A stretch of DNA of 50,756 bases from Chthoniobacterales bacterium (GCA_015655545.1 JAATET010000119.1:1-50756); one strand, 5' to 3'; shown: positions 1 to 9,338, numbered from the stretch's first letter. The notes: a model not told the origin generated them from the sequence alone. Program-made: numbers and translations.

Positions 1-850
1 CGCCGGAACCGGAGGTCTCGCCCGTGTTGCCGTAGACCATGGCCTGCACGTTGACGGCGGTGCCCCACTCGCTCGGGATGTTGTATTTGCGGCGATAGAC
101 GATCGCGCGATCGTTCATCCATGAGCCAAAAACCGCGCCGGCCGCGCCCTTGAGCTGCTCCCAAGGGTCGTTCGGGAAGACGTGGCCGGTGCGCTCTTTC
201 ACGAGCGCCTTGAAGCGCTTAACGAGCTCCTGCTGGTCCTCGGCGGTGAGGTCGGAGTCGACGATGTCGGCATGATATTTCTCGTGCTTGAAGGTCTCGA
301 TGACGACTTCGAAAGGCTCGTGGTCTTCGCCTTCGGTCTTCTGCACGCCGAGGACGACGTCGCCATACATCTGGATGAAGCGGCGGTAGCAATCCCACGC
401 GAAACGCTCGTTCTTCGTGGCGGCGGCGAGGGAGAGGACGGTCTGGTCGTTGAGGCCGAGATTCAGGATCGTGTCCATCATGCCGGGCATGGAATCACGC
501 GCGCCGGAGCGCACGGCGACGAGGAGCGGGAAGCCCTTCGCGTCGCCGAACTTGTAGCCCATGATCTTTTCCATGTTGCGCACGCCGGCTTCGACCTGCG
601 ACTGGAGCTCGACCGGATAGGTGCGCTTGTGGTCGTAGAAATACGTGCAGACTTCGGTCGTGATCGTGAAGCCGGGAGGCACGGGGAGGCCGATACGGGT
701 CATCTCGGCGAGGTTCGCGCCCTTGCCGCCGAGGAGCGGCTTCATCGAGCCGTCGCCATCGGCCTTGCCGGCGCCCCAGGTGTAAACGTATTTGGTTTTT
801 TTGCCGGTGGAGGACGCCTTGACGGATTTCTTCGAGGATTTCTTGGACAT
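1..850 (-). CDS. ppdK: pyruvate, phosphate dikinase, N-terminal part (cut by window edge)
   Basis: Interconverts pyruvate, ATP and phosphate with phosphoenolpyruvate, AMP and pyrophosphate in the cytoplasm. The reverse strand from an ATG at 850 reads a Lys/Ser-rich leader (MSKKSSKKS), then [12 protein letters not shown] and [13 protein letters not shown], the start of the ATP-grasp nucleotide-binding domain. [20 protein letters not shown] follows, a family signature, and the frame stays open to base 1. About 283 of the usual 870-900 residues are inside the window, so the phosphohistidine and PEP-binding domains lie outside it. The basic leader of about 20 residues is longer than usual. The family call is secure; the direction of flux in the cell cannot be read here. 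Confidence 0.95.
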   Translation of the reverse strand, partial: MSKKSSKKSVKASSTGKKTKYVYTWGAGKADGDGSMKPLLGGKGANLAEMTRIGLPVPPGFTITTEVCTYFYDHKRTYPVELQSQVEAGVRNMEKIMGYKFGDAKGFPLLVAVRSGARDSMPGMMDTILNLGLNDQTVLSLAAATKNERFAWDCYRRFIQMYGDVVLGVQKTEGEDHEPFEVVIETFKHEKYHADIVDSDLTAEDQQELVKRFKALVKERTGHVFPNDPWEQLKGAAGAVFGSWMNDRAIVYRRKYNIPSEWGTAVNVQAMVYGNTGETSGSG

Positions 851-971
851 GAATTTACGGATAAAGGGAGCCCTCCTTGATATCAGGCAGGGCAGGAGTG
901 TCAACGCACCGGCTGATGATGGTGTGAAAAAGCCTCGCGGCGGTCAGCGGGCGCGACCGGCCGAGGGCGAA

Positions 972-1187
972 CTAGACGGGCTGGGATTCCGCCGTGGCGG
1001 CGCTGGAGACTTCGTCGAAATAGCGGACGAAATCGGCGAGGCCTGTGCTCGGAATGATGATCGAGTTCCGGCGGCCATGAGCCTCCTCGGTGATGCGCAC
1101 GAATTTGCCGCGTTCGTTCTCGCGGTATTCGATGAAGAAGTGCTTGCGTTCGATCTGCAAGTCACGGGCCAGGATGATATTGTCCAT
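972..1187 (-). CDS. PUR-alpha-like single-domain nucleic-acid-binding protein (DUF3276 type)
   Basis: A 71-residue protein that is almost entirely one PUR repeat: IERKHFFIEYRENERGKF, then FVRITEE, then SIIIPSTGLADFVRYFDE. This beta-beta-beta-beta-alpha unit binds single-stranded DNA or RNA in characterised members and occurs as a short stand-alone protein in Bacteroidota and Verrucomicrobiota. I chose the ATG at 1187 (MDNIILARDL); the frame stays open upstream to 1253, but those residues do not look family-like. It lies downstream of, and in the same direction as, the RNase R gene with an 84-base gap, so a shared RNA-related role is plausible but not shown. Confidence 0.75.
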   Translation of the reverse strand: MDNIILARDLQIERKHFFIEYRENERGKFVRITEEAHGRRNSIIIPSTGLADFVRYFDEVSSAATAESQPV

Positions 1188-1271
1188 TCCGATTTTGTTA
1201 CAACTGTGAGTCCCTAAAACACCGCAATATCGCGCAGGTTTCGCGGTCGACAAGTCGAAATTCGGGCAAAA

Positions 1272-3470
1272 TCAGGCGGGTTTGAAATCGACCTGCTGCT
1301 TGAACATGTCCACCCGCGCCACGATCACATCGATCGTCTGCCCGCCTTCATAAACCTTTTTCGTCTTGCGGCCGACGAAGCGCCCGTGCGCGGCGTCGTG
1401 CGTGTAGAAATCGTCGTCGAGCGCGGAGACGTGGATGAGCCCGCTGATCAGGAATTCCGGCAGCTCGACGAAGAGGCCGTAGTTCCGCACCTCGAGAATG
1501 AGCGCCGGGAACGACTCGCCCTTCCGCGAGGAAATCTGCATCTGGAAAAACTCGAGCTTCTTGAGCCGTGTCGATTCGCGCTCGGCCTCGGCGGCGGTGC
1601 GCTCGGTGCCGGAGATGTATTCCGCGGTCGTGGCGAGCTCGTTCGACGCGGGGCCGGCCTTGGTGAGGCCAAGATGGCGCTCGAGCGAGCGGTGGACGAT
1701 GAGATCGGCGTAGCGGCGGATCGGGCTCGTAAAGTGCGTGTAGTCGGGCTTCGACAGGCCGTAATGGCCGAGCGGCTCGGGCGAATAGGTCGCGCGTTTG
1801 AGGCTTTTCAGCAGGCCGATCTTGAGCGCGTTTTCGAATTGCTTCCCGCGGGTCGCGGCGAGCAGCTTCACCAGATTTTCGCGGTGCGTGAGATCGCCGG
1901 CCTTGAGTCCGTAGGCCAGCGCGGTCTGGCGATACTCGGCCAGTTTGTCGGGATCGGGATTCTCGTGGATGCGATAGACGGTCGGCTGCCTTGCGAGCTT
2001 GAGCTCGCGGGCGACGCACTCGTTCGCGAGCAGCATGAGCTCCTCGATGAGCTGGTGGGAGATGTCGTTCTCCACGCGCTCGAGCCGCACGGGTTTGCCT
2101 TGTTCGTCGAGCCATACTTTCACCTCGGGAAAATCGAGTTCGAGCGAACCCTGCTCGAAACGCTTCTTCCGCAGCAGCGAGGAAAGCTCCCACGCGGTGT
2201 GGACGCGGCGGCTGACTTCGTCCGTCGGCGGTTTTTGCAAAAGGGCGAACGCCTGCTTGTAAGTCAGCCGCGCCGCGCTGCAGATCACACTTTTGGCAAA
2301 GCGGACGCGGTGCACTTTTCCCTGCCGAGAGACCTCCGCGAAGACGGAAAATGCCAGCCGGTCCACTTGAGGCTTCAGGCTGCAGATGCCGTTGCTGAGC
2401 GCCTCGGGGAGCATCGGGATCACGCGGTCGGCGAGGTAAACGCTGTTTCCACGCGAGACGGCTTCGCGGTCGAGCGCGGTCTTCGGGCGAACGTAATGCG
2501 AGACGTCCGCGATATGCACGGAGACCGCCCAGCCGTCCTTCGTGCGCTGCACTTCGATCGCGTCGTCGAAATCCTTCGCGTCGTCCGGATCGATCGTGAG
2601 GATGAAATTTTTGCGGAGATCCGTGCGGCGCGCGGCTTCCTGCTCCGGGACGACGGGCTCGATCCGCTCCGCCTCCCGCACGACATCGCCCGGGAATTGC
2701 TGGGGCAGATTGTATTTGCGGATGATCGAGAGGATGTCCACGCCGGGCGCTCCGGCGCGGCCGAGCGCCTCGATCACATGGCCTTCGGGATTGACGTGGC
2801 GCGAGGGCCAGTCGTCGAGCTTGGCCACGACCTTGTCGCCGATATTCGCGCCGAGTTCGGCGGAAGGCGCGGGGACATAAAGATTGTGGACGAAGCGCGG
2901 ATCGTCGGCGGCGACGTAGAAAAAGTTTTTCGATTTCTGCAGCGTGCCGACGATGGTTTCGTTCGCGCGCTTGAGGATGCGAATGATGCGGCCCTCGCGC
3001 TTTGGCGGCGCTGCCTGCGGACGACGATCGCCGGGCGGCTTTCCGCTGGTGATCCGCGCCACCACGCGATCGCCGTGCATGGCGGTCCAGGTATTTTCCG
3101 CGCTGATGTAGAGATCCGTGCCGCCCGCTTCCTCGTTGAGAATGTGCGCCGCGCCGCTGGCGTGAAATTGCACGGTGCCGGTGAAAAGGTCCGCGTCGCG
3201 CGGCACGACGTAGCGGTCTTTTTTCAAGCGCACGATTTGTCCGGCGGTCTCCATCTCGGCCAGGAGGTCGCGCAAACGACGCCGCGCGGAAGGCTGGAGA
3301 TTCAGCCGCTTCGAGATTTCGATCTTGTCCATCGCCTGGCTGGCGATGAGGTCGAGGATGCTCTGGCGGAGCGATTTCTGAGGACCGGAAGAGGCGATCG
3401 ATTTTGGACTGTCATTCCTCCGCGGGTTCCCTGGCACGCAGCCACTCTCCGCGCCGATCCGCTCGAACAC
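1272..3470 (-). CDS. rnr: ribonuclease R (RNB-family 3'-5' exoribonuclease)
   Basis: A processive, hydrolytic 3'-5' exoribonuclease that degrades structured RNA. Domains in order: a winged-helix segment at about residues 33-90 (ILDLIASQAMDKIEISKRL), cold-shock/OB regions at about 90-230, and the RNB catalytic domain starting near FILTIDPDDAKDFDDAIEV, which carries the clustered metal-binding aspartates. HIADVSHYV, GNSVYLADRVIPMLPEALSN and HFTSPIRRYADLIVHR follow. A C-terminal S1 domain reads NYGLFVELPEFLISGLIHVS. The lysine-rich tail of the E. coli enzyme is absent. The frame opens with a GTG at 3470; the first 25 or so residues are not family-like, so a later start is possible. Confidence 0.95.
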   Translation of the reverse strand: MFERIGAESGCVPGNPRRNDSPKSIASSGPQKSLRQSILDLIASQAMDKIEISKRLNLQPSARRRLRDLLAEMETAGQIVRLKKDRYVVPRDADLFTGTVQFHASGAAHILNEEAGGTDLYISAENTWTAMHGDRVVARITSGKPPGDRRPQAAPPKREGRIIRILKRANETIVGTLQKSKNFFYVAADDPRFVHNLYVPAPSAELGANIGDKVVAKLDDWPSRHVNPEGHVIEALGRAGAPGVDILSIIRKYNLPQQFPGDVVREAERIEPVVPEQEAARRTDLRKNFILTIDPDDAKDFDDAIEVQRTKDGWAVSVHIADVSHYVRPKTALDREAVSRGNSVYLADRVIPMLPEALSNGICSLKPQVDRLAFSVFAEVSRQGKVHRVRFAKSVICSAARLTYKQAFALLQKPPTDEVSRRVHTAWELSSLLRKKRFEQGSLELDFPEVKVWLDEQGKPVRLERVENDISHQLIEELMLLANECVARELKLARQPTVYRIHENPDPDKLAEYRQTALAYGLKAGDLTHRENLVKLLAATRGKQFENALKIGLLKSLKRATYSPEPLGHYGLSKPDYTHFTSPIRRYADLIVHRSLERHLGLTKAGPASNELATTAEYISGTERTAAEAERESTRLKKLEFFQMQISSRKGESFPALILEVRNYGLFVELPEFLISGLIHVSALDDDFYTHDAAHGRFVGRKTKKVYEGGQTIDVIVARVDMFKQQVDFKPA

Positions 3471-3529
3471 AAGAAAATGCTTGCGTGCAAGCAGTGGGAC
3501 GCGACATTTACACGTTCCATTTTTAACCG

Positions 3530-4102
3530 ATGAAAGTCCCCTCCGTCCGCTCCCGTCACGCCTTCACGCTTATCGAATTGCTCGTCGTAATTTCGATCAT
3601 CGCCATTCTCATGACGCTGCTTTTCCCGACGGTCGGCGCGGCGATAAATTCCGCCAAAAGAACGCAGGCGAAAAACGACGCGACGCAGATCGTGAATGCG
3701 ATCAACAATTACGCGGCGGAATATGGAAAACTTCCGACCAACGCAACGGCGGATTTGAACGAGGATTCGGAGACCGGAGACATCATGGATGTGCTCAGTC
3801 CCGCCAGCTCTTCCAGCGATTCGACCGGGCTGAATCCGCGGTCAATTACTTTTCTGGAAATCCCGAAGGCCACCAAAGACGGCCGCAATGGTCGTGTCGA
3901 AGGAAAGGGATCTTACATGGACCCTTGGGGTAGAGCTTACTTTCTCTCCATGGATGCCGACTACGATGGCAAGGTCAAGGGTCCTTCCGGCAGCAGCAAG
4001 AGCACGGATATTCAAAAAACGGTCATTGTCTGGTCGAATGGCGATCCCAAGCGCTCGAAGGACTTCATCAATCCGGAAAAGTGGATTAAATCCTACGAGT
4101 AG
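3530..4102 (+). CDS. prepilin-type (type II secretion pseudopilin-like) protein
   Basis: A 190-residue protein with a class III signal: the basic leader MKVPSVRSRHA, then FTLIELLVVISIIAILMTLL with the conserved Glu at position +5 after the expected prepilin peptidase cleavage site. A long amphipathic helix follows (INSAKRTQAKNDATQIVNAI), then a C-terminal part of about 120 residues with DPWGRAYFLSMDADYDGKV, resembling the GspG-type calcium-binding loop. Such proteins are very numerous in Verrucomicrobiota genomes and are often not next to secretion genes. No other pilus gene is visible here, so the assembly machine it belongs to is unknown. It is transcribed away from rnr. Confidence 0.88.
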   Translation: MKVPSVRSRHAFTLIELLVVISIIAILMTLLFPTVGAAINSAKRTQAKNDATQIVNAINNYAAEYGKLPTNATADLNEDSETGDIMDVLSPASSSSDSTGLNPRSITFLEIPKATKDGRNGRVEGKGSYMDPWGRAYFLSMDADYDGKVKGPSGSSKSTDIQKTVIVWSNGDPKRSKDFINPEKWIKSYE

Positions 4103-4112
4103 CAATCCACGC

Positions 4113-4183
4113 GCGGGTGTAGTTCAATGGTAGAACGGCAGCTTCCCAAGCTGCATACGAGGGTTCGATTCCCTTCACCCGCT
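4113..4183 (+). tRNA. tRNA-Gly (anticodon CCC)
   Basis: A 71-nt cloverleaf. The acceptor arms GCGGGTG and CACCCGC pair over seven bases with discriminator T. The D-arm is GTTC/GAAC and the anticodon stem GCAGC/GCTGC encloses loop TTCCCAA, giving anticodon CCC, which reads GGG. The T-arm holds GGTTCGATTCC. The 3' CCA is not encoded. It starts 11 bases after the pseudopilin stop codon. tRNA 3' ends are common integration sites, relevant to the unusual sequence directly downstream. Confidence 0.95.
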
Positions 4184-4755
4184 CTCCTGATTATCAATGA
4201 CTTACGCAAGAGTGCAGCAAATTTGCAGCACGACCAGGAGATTGCGCTGCCTACTGGCACCTTCAAGAAGGTCCATTTTTGAAATAAACGGCAGCTTTGA
4301 TTTCTGTTTGAACCGCCCTTTTAACTGGTCCGGGGTTCGCGCCCGTTTACCGTTTGGCGTGGATGGTCGGCCCAGATGGGTTGGGCTCGCCGCCGTAAGG
4401 AGTTTTGTGAAGTGCTGAGGCGAAGCGGATCGGCTGCAATGGGCCTTCGACCGCGTCGCAACCTTTTGTGGGAAACGTAGCGCGGGAATGCCGTGAGACG
4501 CGGCCAAGCCCGGCAGATCGTTCCACGCGTAATCTGAAACTAATCGAGCTAAAGGTGAGAATGGCTGGTCGGAAGGGCTGTAACCCGCCGCCTTGCAGCG
4601 CTGCACATCGTGCAGGCTATGCCGGCGAATTTGTCGGGCATGGAATGCGCTAACAGTTTTCTCGACGGGCAAGAAGATCAACTTTCATCCGCCAAGACAT
4701 GCGAATAAAATGTTTGCGTAGCATCCCGCCTCAGGGAGACACCCGATTGCCCGGG
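4184..4755. other. 572-base stretch without a supported gene, after tRNA-Gly
   Basis: No coding frame here is convincing on either strand. Directly after the tRNA one plus frame reads without a start codon from 4184 to a TGA at 4280-4282 and contains DLRKSAANLQHDQEIALPTG. Its composition is protein-like and it could be the tail of a lost gene, for example an integrase that once sat at this tRNA, but I cannot identify the family. The rest contains one copy of a short word shared with 28299-28319. A 159-residue minus frame at 4202-4681 has erratic composition and is probably chance. Confidence 0.35.
4461..4481 (+). repeat. short dispersed word, copy 1
   Basis: This 21-base intergenic word (accttttgtgggaaacgtag plus c) matches 28299-28319 at 19 of 21 positions. 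Both copies lie outside genes. It may be the remnant of a small dispersed element; two copies in one window cannot show that. Confidence 0.35.
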
Positions 4756-5637
4756 TCAGCTGGAATTTCTAGCGTAAAGGGCTGATGAAAAATATCCGCT
4801 TCCTTCACGGAATGATCCTTGGCTCTGAGCAATGAGTGTTTCCTCAGCCCGGTCGCCAATCGCGAGCCAACTCCCGCTCGCGATCGGACTCGCCGTTGTC
4901 ATTCTGTTTTTCGTTGGCAGCGGCATCATGGCCTTGGAAGGGGCAGGAGCTTGCTGGTCCCCGTGCTCGATTTTCTCTTCGATCATCTTTTCCAAGGCGT
5001 CCCGGTATTCGTCGGTGTAGTCGTCCGGTTTCCACTTGTCGGTCATGCTGGCGATGAGCTGCTTCGCCATGGTCATCTCCGCCTTGGCGGGCCTTTTTTC
5101 GGCGGGGGATTTGAATTCCGAGGCGTCGAGAATCTCGTGTGGAAAATGCATCAGTTCGAGCATCAGTCCATGCTCCTGCGGCTTTACGGCGGCGAGGTGC
5201 TGGCGGGTGCGGATGACCACTTTCGCGATCGCGATCTTTCCGGTTTCGTTGAGCGCCTCGCGAAGCAGGACGTAGGCGCGGTCCCCGCCTTTGGCCGCCT
5301 CCATGTAGTAGGGTTTGTAGAAAAGGAGGGGATTGACCTCGTCGATCGCGACGAAGTTCAGGATGTCCACCGTCTGCGTGGCTTCGATGTCCACCCGGGT
5401 AAAATCCTCCTCCTTCAAGACCACGAACTTCCCCTTTTCATATTCGTAGCCTTTGACGATGTGGTCCCACGGCACTTCCTTGCCGTCGCTCTCGGCGACC
5501 CGCTTGTAATTGACCGGGCTCAGGTCAGAGCCGCGAAGCAGCCGAAATTTCAGCTCCTCGCGTCTTGTCGCGGGATAGAGCGAGACGGGGATGTTGACTA
5601 GGCCAAAGGTGATGGCGCCTTTCCAGATGGATCTCAT
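4756..5637 (-). CDS. ku: Ku DNA end-binding protein (bacterial NHEJ)
   Basis: Homodimeric ring protein that binds double-strand DNA ends and recruits LigD in bacterial non-homologous end joining. The 293 residues begin MRSIWKGAITFGLVNIPVSL, diagnostic for bacterial Ku. The core continues with VPWDHIVKGYEYEKGKFVVL, IDEVNPLLFYKPYY and the bridge region MAKQLIASMTDKWKPDDYTD, ending in LEKMIEEKIEHG near residue 225. The remaining 65 or so residues are Ser/Met-rich rather than the usual Lys/Pro-rich tail, so the end may be lineage-specific or shifted in frame. No LigD-type ligase is present in the window. Confidence 0.95.
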   Translation of the reverse strand: MRSIWKGAITFGLVNIPVSLYPATRREELKFRLLRGSDLSPVNYKRVAESDGKEVPWDHIVKGYEYEKGKFVVLKEEDFTRVDIEATQTVDILNFVAIDEVNPLLFYKPYYMEAAKGGDRAYVLLREALNETGKIAIAKVVIRTRQHLAAVKPQEHGLMLELMHFPHEILDASEFKSPAEKRPAKAEMTMAKQLIASMTDKWKPDDYTDEYRDALEKMIEEKIEHGDQQAPAPSKAMMPLPTKNRMTTASPIASGSWLAIGDRAEETLIAQSQGSFREGSGYFSSALYARNSS

Positions 5638-5687
5638 GATTTCAGGGGTGCACAGATATTCGCACCTGCCCCTTCTCGTGGTGGTAG

Positions 5688-6226
5688 CTACGAGACGAGC
5701 TGTTTTAGAATGTTGAACGCGGCAACTTGCTTGCCTTGTTCGAGGAGATGCATGGCATGCCGAATTCCGTCTTTCAGGTCCGATACCATCTGGTTCTCTT
5801 CCTCCTCAGAGTCCTGTCGAGGAAAGTGAACCACTTTCTCGGAGACCGGCCGATGCGCTGCTTTTGGTCCGTTTTTGCGATTCGTCTTCGCGACCAATTT
5901 CGAACGCGCTTTGGCGGGTTTCGGCGGGAGATATCGCTGCGACCTTGATACGTGTGCGTCGTCTAGGAGCTCGTATTTCACTCCCACAATTTTTGCGCCT
6001 TCGAAGTTTTTCAGGGACTTGGGGAAAATGAATATCTGGCCGGATACATTCTTTTCAAAGCCGACAGTTCCATAGTCGGCCGATCGCCGGCTTGATGCAC
6101 CGTCATGACGCGGTGAGCTTTGATCGCCTTTTGCAAAGCCTTGTCCTTCGCCGAATCGACAAGCATCAAATGCACGTCGGGCCTGCCTGCTCTGGATACG
6201 ACAGAAGCAAAGCGCAATGACTTCAT
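5688..6226 (-). pseudogene. uncharacterised protein, read as two pieces by a one-base frame break
   Basis: The first piece (start ATG 6226) reads MKSLRFASVVSRAGRPDVHL, then VDSAKDKALQKAIKAHRVM and TVHQAGDR. The frame then leaves the path, while the adjacent frame continues smoothly as ADYGTVGFEKNVSGQIFIFP, KSLKNFEGAKIVGVKYELLD and a Lys/Arg-rich tail to the stop at 5688. Adding one C to the CC at 6080-6081 (GG on the coding strand) joins both into 179 codons plus stop with no leftover base. I do not recognise a characterised family. The joined protein has a compact alpha/beta-looking front half and a basic, probably disordered back half. It lies between Ku and an MscS channel gene, all on the minus strand. 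Confidence 0.6.
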
Positions 6227-6281
6227 AACAACGGTTCGAACGATCTCGGGCCCGCGGCCTTGATGCCTATATGCGCAAGCT

Positions 6282-7741
6282 TCAGGAGATCACGATTCCG
6301 GCCTTCTGAAATGCCGCAGTTATTTCGATAGTTAATTCGCTTCGGACCTTCAGCCAGTCATCGATCGCCGCCGTAGAGGCGTGCAGTTCAAAACTCAGGA
6401 TCCCTCCAGCTACCTTGATTAATTCGGCGGTCGGCGCCGGCGTTTCACTCACCCCGTCCGTCGAGCCCGCCGTTGCGACCAGAAGATCGAGGACGAGTTT
6501 CGGATCGACGGTTGCAGGGGTGGCAATCGCGACATCCATTCGCCGTCGCCGGTCGGAAAGCGTAAAGTTTGTGACGGGATCCGAAATCAGCCTGCCGTTG
6601 GGAATAATGAGTTCCGCGCCGCCCTGCGTCCGCATGACGGTCGCACGAATTCCAATCCGTCGGATCGTCCCGATGTCGGTTCCCACCTGAATGACGTCTC
6701 CGAGTTTTACCGGCCGCTCGAACAGCACGATAATTCCGGAGACAAAATTGTTTACGATGTTTTGTAGGCCGAACCCAATGCCCACGCTGAACGCGCCGGC
6801 AAGGATCGTAAATTTGGTCATGTCGCCGACGAGGATCGCGGCGGCAAGGTAGAATCCGACGAAGAGAATCGCGTAATGCAGCAGGGTGGAAATGGCGAAT
6901 GGCATCCCCGCGGCGAGGCGAACTCGCTGAAAGATTTCCTCTTCCAGTAAAAAGCGAACGAAGCGCGAGATGAGGAACGCCGCCCATACGGTCAAGGCAA
7001 ACTCGAGCAAAGTGGCCGCCGAGACCGGTCCAAATTTCAATTGATCGTTCAGCAGAAATCCAAGCCGGTCCCACAAGGGTTTCCGCAGCGAGAGTTCCTC
7101 GAGGACAAACCACAGCCACGCTCCGAAACCGGCAATGTGCAGCAGAAATGAGAAGCGTCGCTCCAATAGACCGCGGTTTTTCTGGACCGCGGCTGCTAAT
7201 GATAGCGGCGGCACGTAAAGCGCAAAGGTCACGAGGCCGTTGGCGATGCGAATGATGGTATAGAGCAACACCGCGGCGAACGCGCTGCTCAGAATCGAGT
7301 GCGCGACGAACAGTGCCAAATTGGCGAATCCGATAATGTTGGCGACCGTCGCGAACGCAAACGCGGCAATGGCAAGCTGAGCTTTGCCAGTTGTTCCTTG
7401 ATCGAATTCCACGCTGCCTCCTCGGACTGGAGAAGGGCGCCCGTGGCTGAGGAATTTAGAAGACGAGTCGCTGTCGGCGATCGGGCTTCGATGTCCGAGG
7501 CGATGCTCGATAGACGCTTTTTGTTTCCGGTGAGAAAGACGCTTTGGTCGGCCGTAGCGGTAGGCGGCGTCAGAGTCGCAAGATCCGCCTCGGTCGCCGC
7601 GACAATTTCAGCTTTCGGGACCGGAGTCGGTTCCTGCGCCCCCGGGGTCGGTGACGGTGATTGTCCGGGCGCATTCGTCGATAGAAGAGTGACGAATGCA
7701 ACCTGAAGCAGCGTTCCAATGGCGCGCTTTTTGACCCTCAT
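6282..7741 (-). pseudogene. MscS-family mechanosensitive channel with signal peptide, interrupted by a one-base frame break
   Basis: The 5' part (start 7741) has a signal peptide (MRVKKRAIGTLLQVAFVTLL), a Pro/Thr-rich periplasmic stretch and a helical segment ending SEEAAWNSIKEQLAK. The channel body continues in the next frame as AQLAIAAFAFATVANIIGFA with several membrane segments. The MscS pore helix and beta domain follow: GAFSVGIGFGLQNIVNNFVS, then GIIVLFERPVKLGDVIQVG and GAELIIPNGRLISDPVTNF. Adding one T to the TTT at 7383-7385 restores a 486-residue protein. As written, the channel could only start at the GTG at 7412 without its signal peptide. It would protect the cell from hypo-osmotic shock. 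Confidence 0.8.
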
Positions 7742-7816
7742 TCTTGTTCCCGTTCGCAGGTGCGATGGCTGCCAAGCTGGCTTTCAAACAGCAAAAGGGC
7801 AAAGCGTGTGGGATGC

Positions 7817-8308
7817 CTATTTGTTGGCGGCGACGTTGATGCTGCTAGTGGCGAGAGAGGTCAGTTTCTCGTCCGTGGCGGCTTCTTCATCCAGGGTCGT
7901 CTGGAGGAGCTTGGCCCCTTCCTTGTCACCAAGCAGCTCAGCGTAGGTTCGAGCCGTGCCGTAGCCTGCCATTTCGTAATGTTCGACGCGCTGGGCGGCT
8001 GCAATGAGCCCGGCATCGCGGACTTCTTCGTCGGCCTCTTCCTCGATCATTTCCGCGCCTTCAGCAACGACACCTTCCATGCCTTTGCATTTTGGACCGC
8101 GTGTCGTTTGGTCGTGGCTTTTGAGGATTTTTTCCAGACGAACAGCATGCTCCTTCGTCTCCTCGAGATGCTCTTTGAATCCCGCGGCGAGTTCAGCGCT
8201 GGTCGCGGCTTTCGCCATCTTCGGCAACGCCTTGATGATCTGCTTTTCGGCGCTGTAAAGGTCCTTGAGTTCGTGAATGTAAAGGTCTTTGAGAGTTGAG
8301 AGTTCCAT
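7817..8308 (-). CDS. YciE/YciF-type ferritin-like protein (DUF892)
   Basis: A 163-residue four-helix protein starting MELSTLKDLYIHELKDLYSA, the hallmark opening of the YciE/YciF family. It continues EKQIIKALPKMAKAA, LEETKEHAVRLEKIL, RVEHYEMAGYGTARTYAELL and LDEEAATDEKLTSLA. The Glu and His residues in these helices form the expected di-iron site. Family members are induced by stress and starvation, but their reaction is poorly established. I chose the ATG at 8308 because the 20 residues available upstream are unlike the family. It fits the neighbouring group of stress proteins. Confidence 0.9.
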   Translation of the reverse strand: MELSTLKDLYIHELKDLYSAEKQIIKALPKMAKAATSAELAAGFKEHLEETKEHAVRLEKILKSHDQTTRGPKCKGMEGVVAEGAEMIEEEADEEVRDAGLIAAAQRVEHYEMAGYGTARTYAELLGDKEGAKLLQTTLDEEAATDEKLTSLATSSINVAANK

Positions 8309-8390
8309 AGACCATGGGTTCGCGCGATTGGTGCCCGGTGGATGCCTCGAGACTTCGTGATGATTCAACCCCGTTGGAAACAGGCCGAGC

Positions 8391-9338
8391 TTACCAGATG
8401 AAGCTCGCGAAAAGCGCGAGGGCCACTGCTCCCATGAACCCGGTTGTGACCCAGCCGAGGATGGTTACCGGGCGCGAAATCATGAACTCACCCATGATCC
8501 GCCGGTTCCCGCTCATGAACATGAGAAGGACCAGAATCGGGACAGACACCACGCCATTGATGGCCGCCGAAAGGACAAGAGCTTTGATGGGATCGAGTCC
8601 CGCAAAGACGATGCCGACACTCAGAATCATCGCCGCGGCGATCACCGCGTAAAATCGTTTTGCCTGCCAGGGCTTTTGCTGGAGACCAATCGGCCATCTG
8701 AAAGCCTCGCCCACCGCGTAGGCTGCGGACCCCGCCAGGACGGGCAGCGCCAGCAATCCCGTTCCGATGATTCCCAAGCTGAAGAGGACGAAGGCAAATT
8801 GGCCGGCGACCGGGCGCAAGGCTTCCGCGGCCTCTGCGGCGGAACCGATATTTGTTTTGCCGTGCGCATGAAGAGTGACTGCCGCAGTCAGAATGATGAA
8901 GAACGCGACGAGGTTGGAGGCCGCCATGCCGATGAGCGTATCGAGACGAATGCGGCGAAATTGATCGCCGGCCTGGTGTGGCGCCTTTTTCAACGGCTTC
9001 TCGGTTTGGTGGCGTTTCACGTCCTCGACTTCGGTGGCTGCCTGCCAGAAAAACAAAAAGGGACTGATCGTCGTTCCAAGGACGGCCGCTATCGCACCGA
9101 TACTTTCGTTGCCCCAGGTGAAGCTCGGGATGAAAGTGTGCTGGAGAGCTTCTCCCCACGGAACACGCACTGCGAAGACAGTCGCGACATAGGCGAACAG
9201 CACCAGCGTAAGCCATTTCAAATAGCGCGAGTATTCAGAATAAGGGACAAACACCTGCAGCAGCAGCGAGACCAACGCGAAGAGCACTCCGAAGACGAGC
9301 GCCGAGCCTCCGACGATGAGTTGAAGGGCGCTGCCCAT
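8391..9338 (-). pseudogene. NRAMP-family metal transporter lacking its N-terminal third
   Basis: The 315 residues show 7-8 membrane segments typical of the NRAMP divalent metal transporter family: MGSALQLIVGGSALVFGVLF, LLLQVFVPYSEYSRYLKWLT, then WGEALQHTFIPSF and VLGTTISPFLFFWQAATEVE, the TM6 metal-site region. Complete members begin about 100-130 residues earlier with TM1, which carries the metal-binding Asp-Pro-Gly segment. Here the frame reaches a stop codon about 16 codons upstream of the ATG, and no other frame encodes the missing part before the topoisomerase gene ends at 9438. This is a true 5' truncation rather than a frameshift. Without TM1-TM3 transport is very unlikely. Confidence 0.8.

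Noticed and set aside
1386-3533. A 715-codon plus-strand open frame opposite RNase R
   Set aside because: It is antisense to a clearly conserved enzyme. Its composition (Arg, Glu, Leu, Val bias) is the usual product of reading high-GC coding DNA backwards, and it has no domain.
4202-4681. A 159-codon minus-strand frame after the tRNA
   Set aside because: Uneven composition, no motif, and no ribosome binding site; treated as non-coding.
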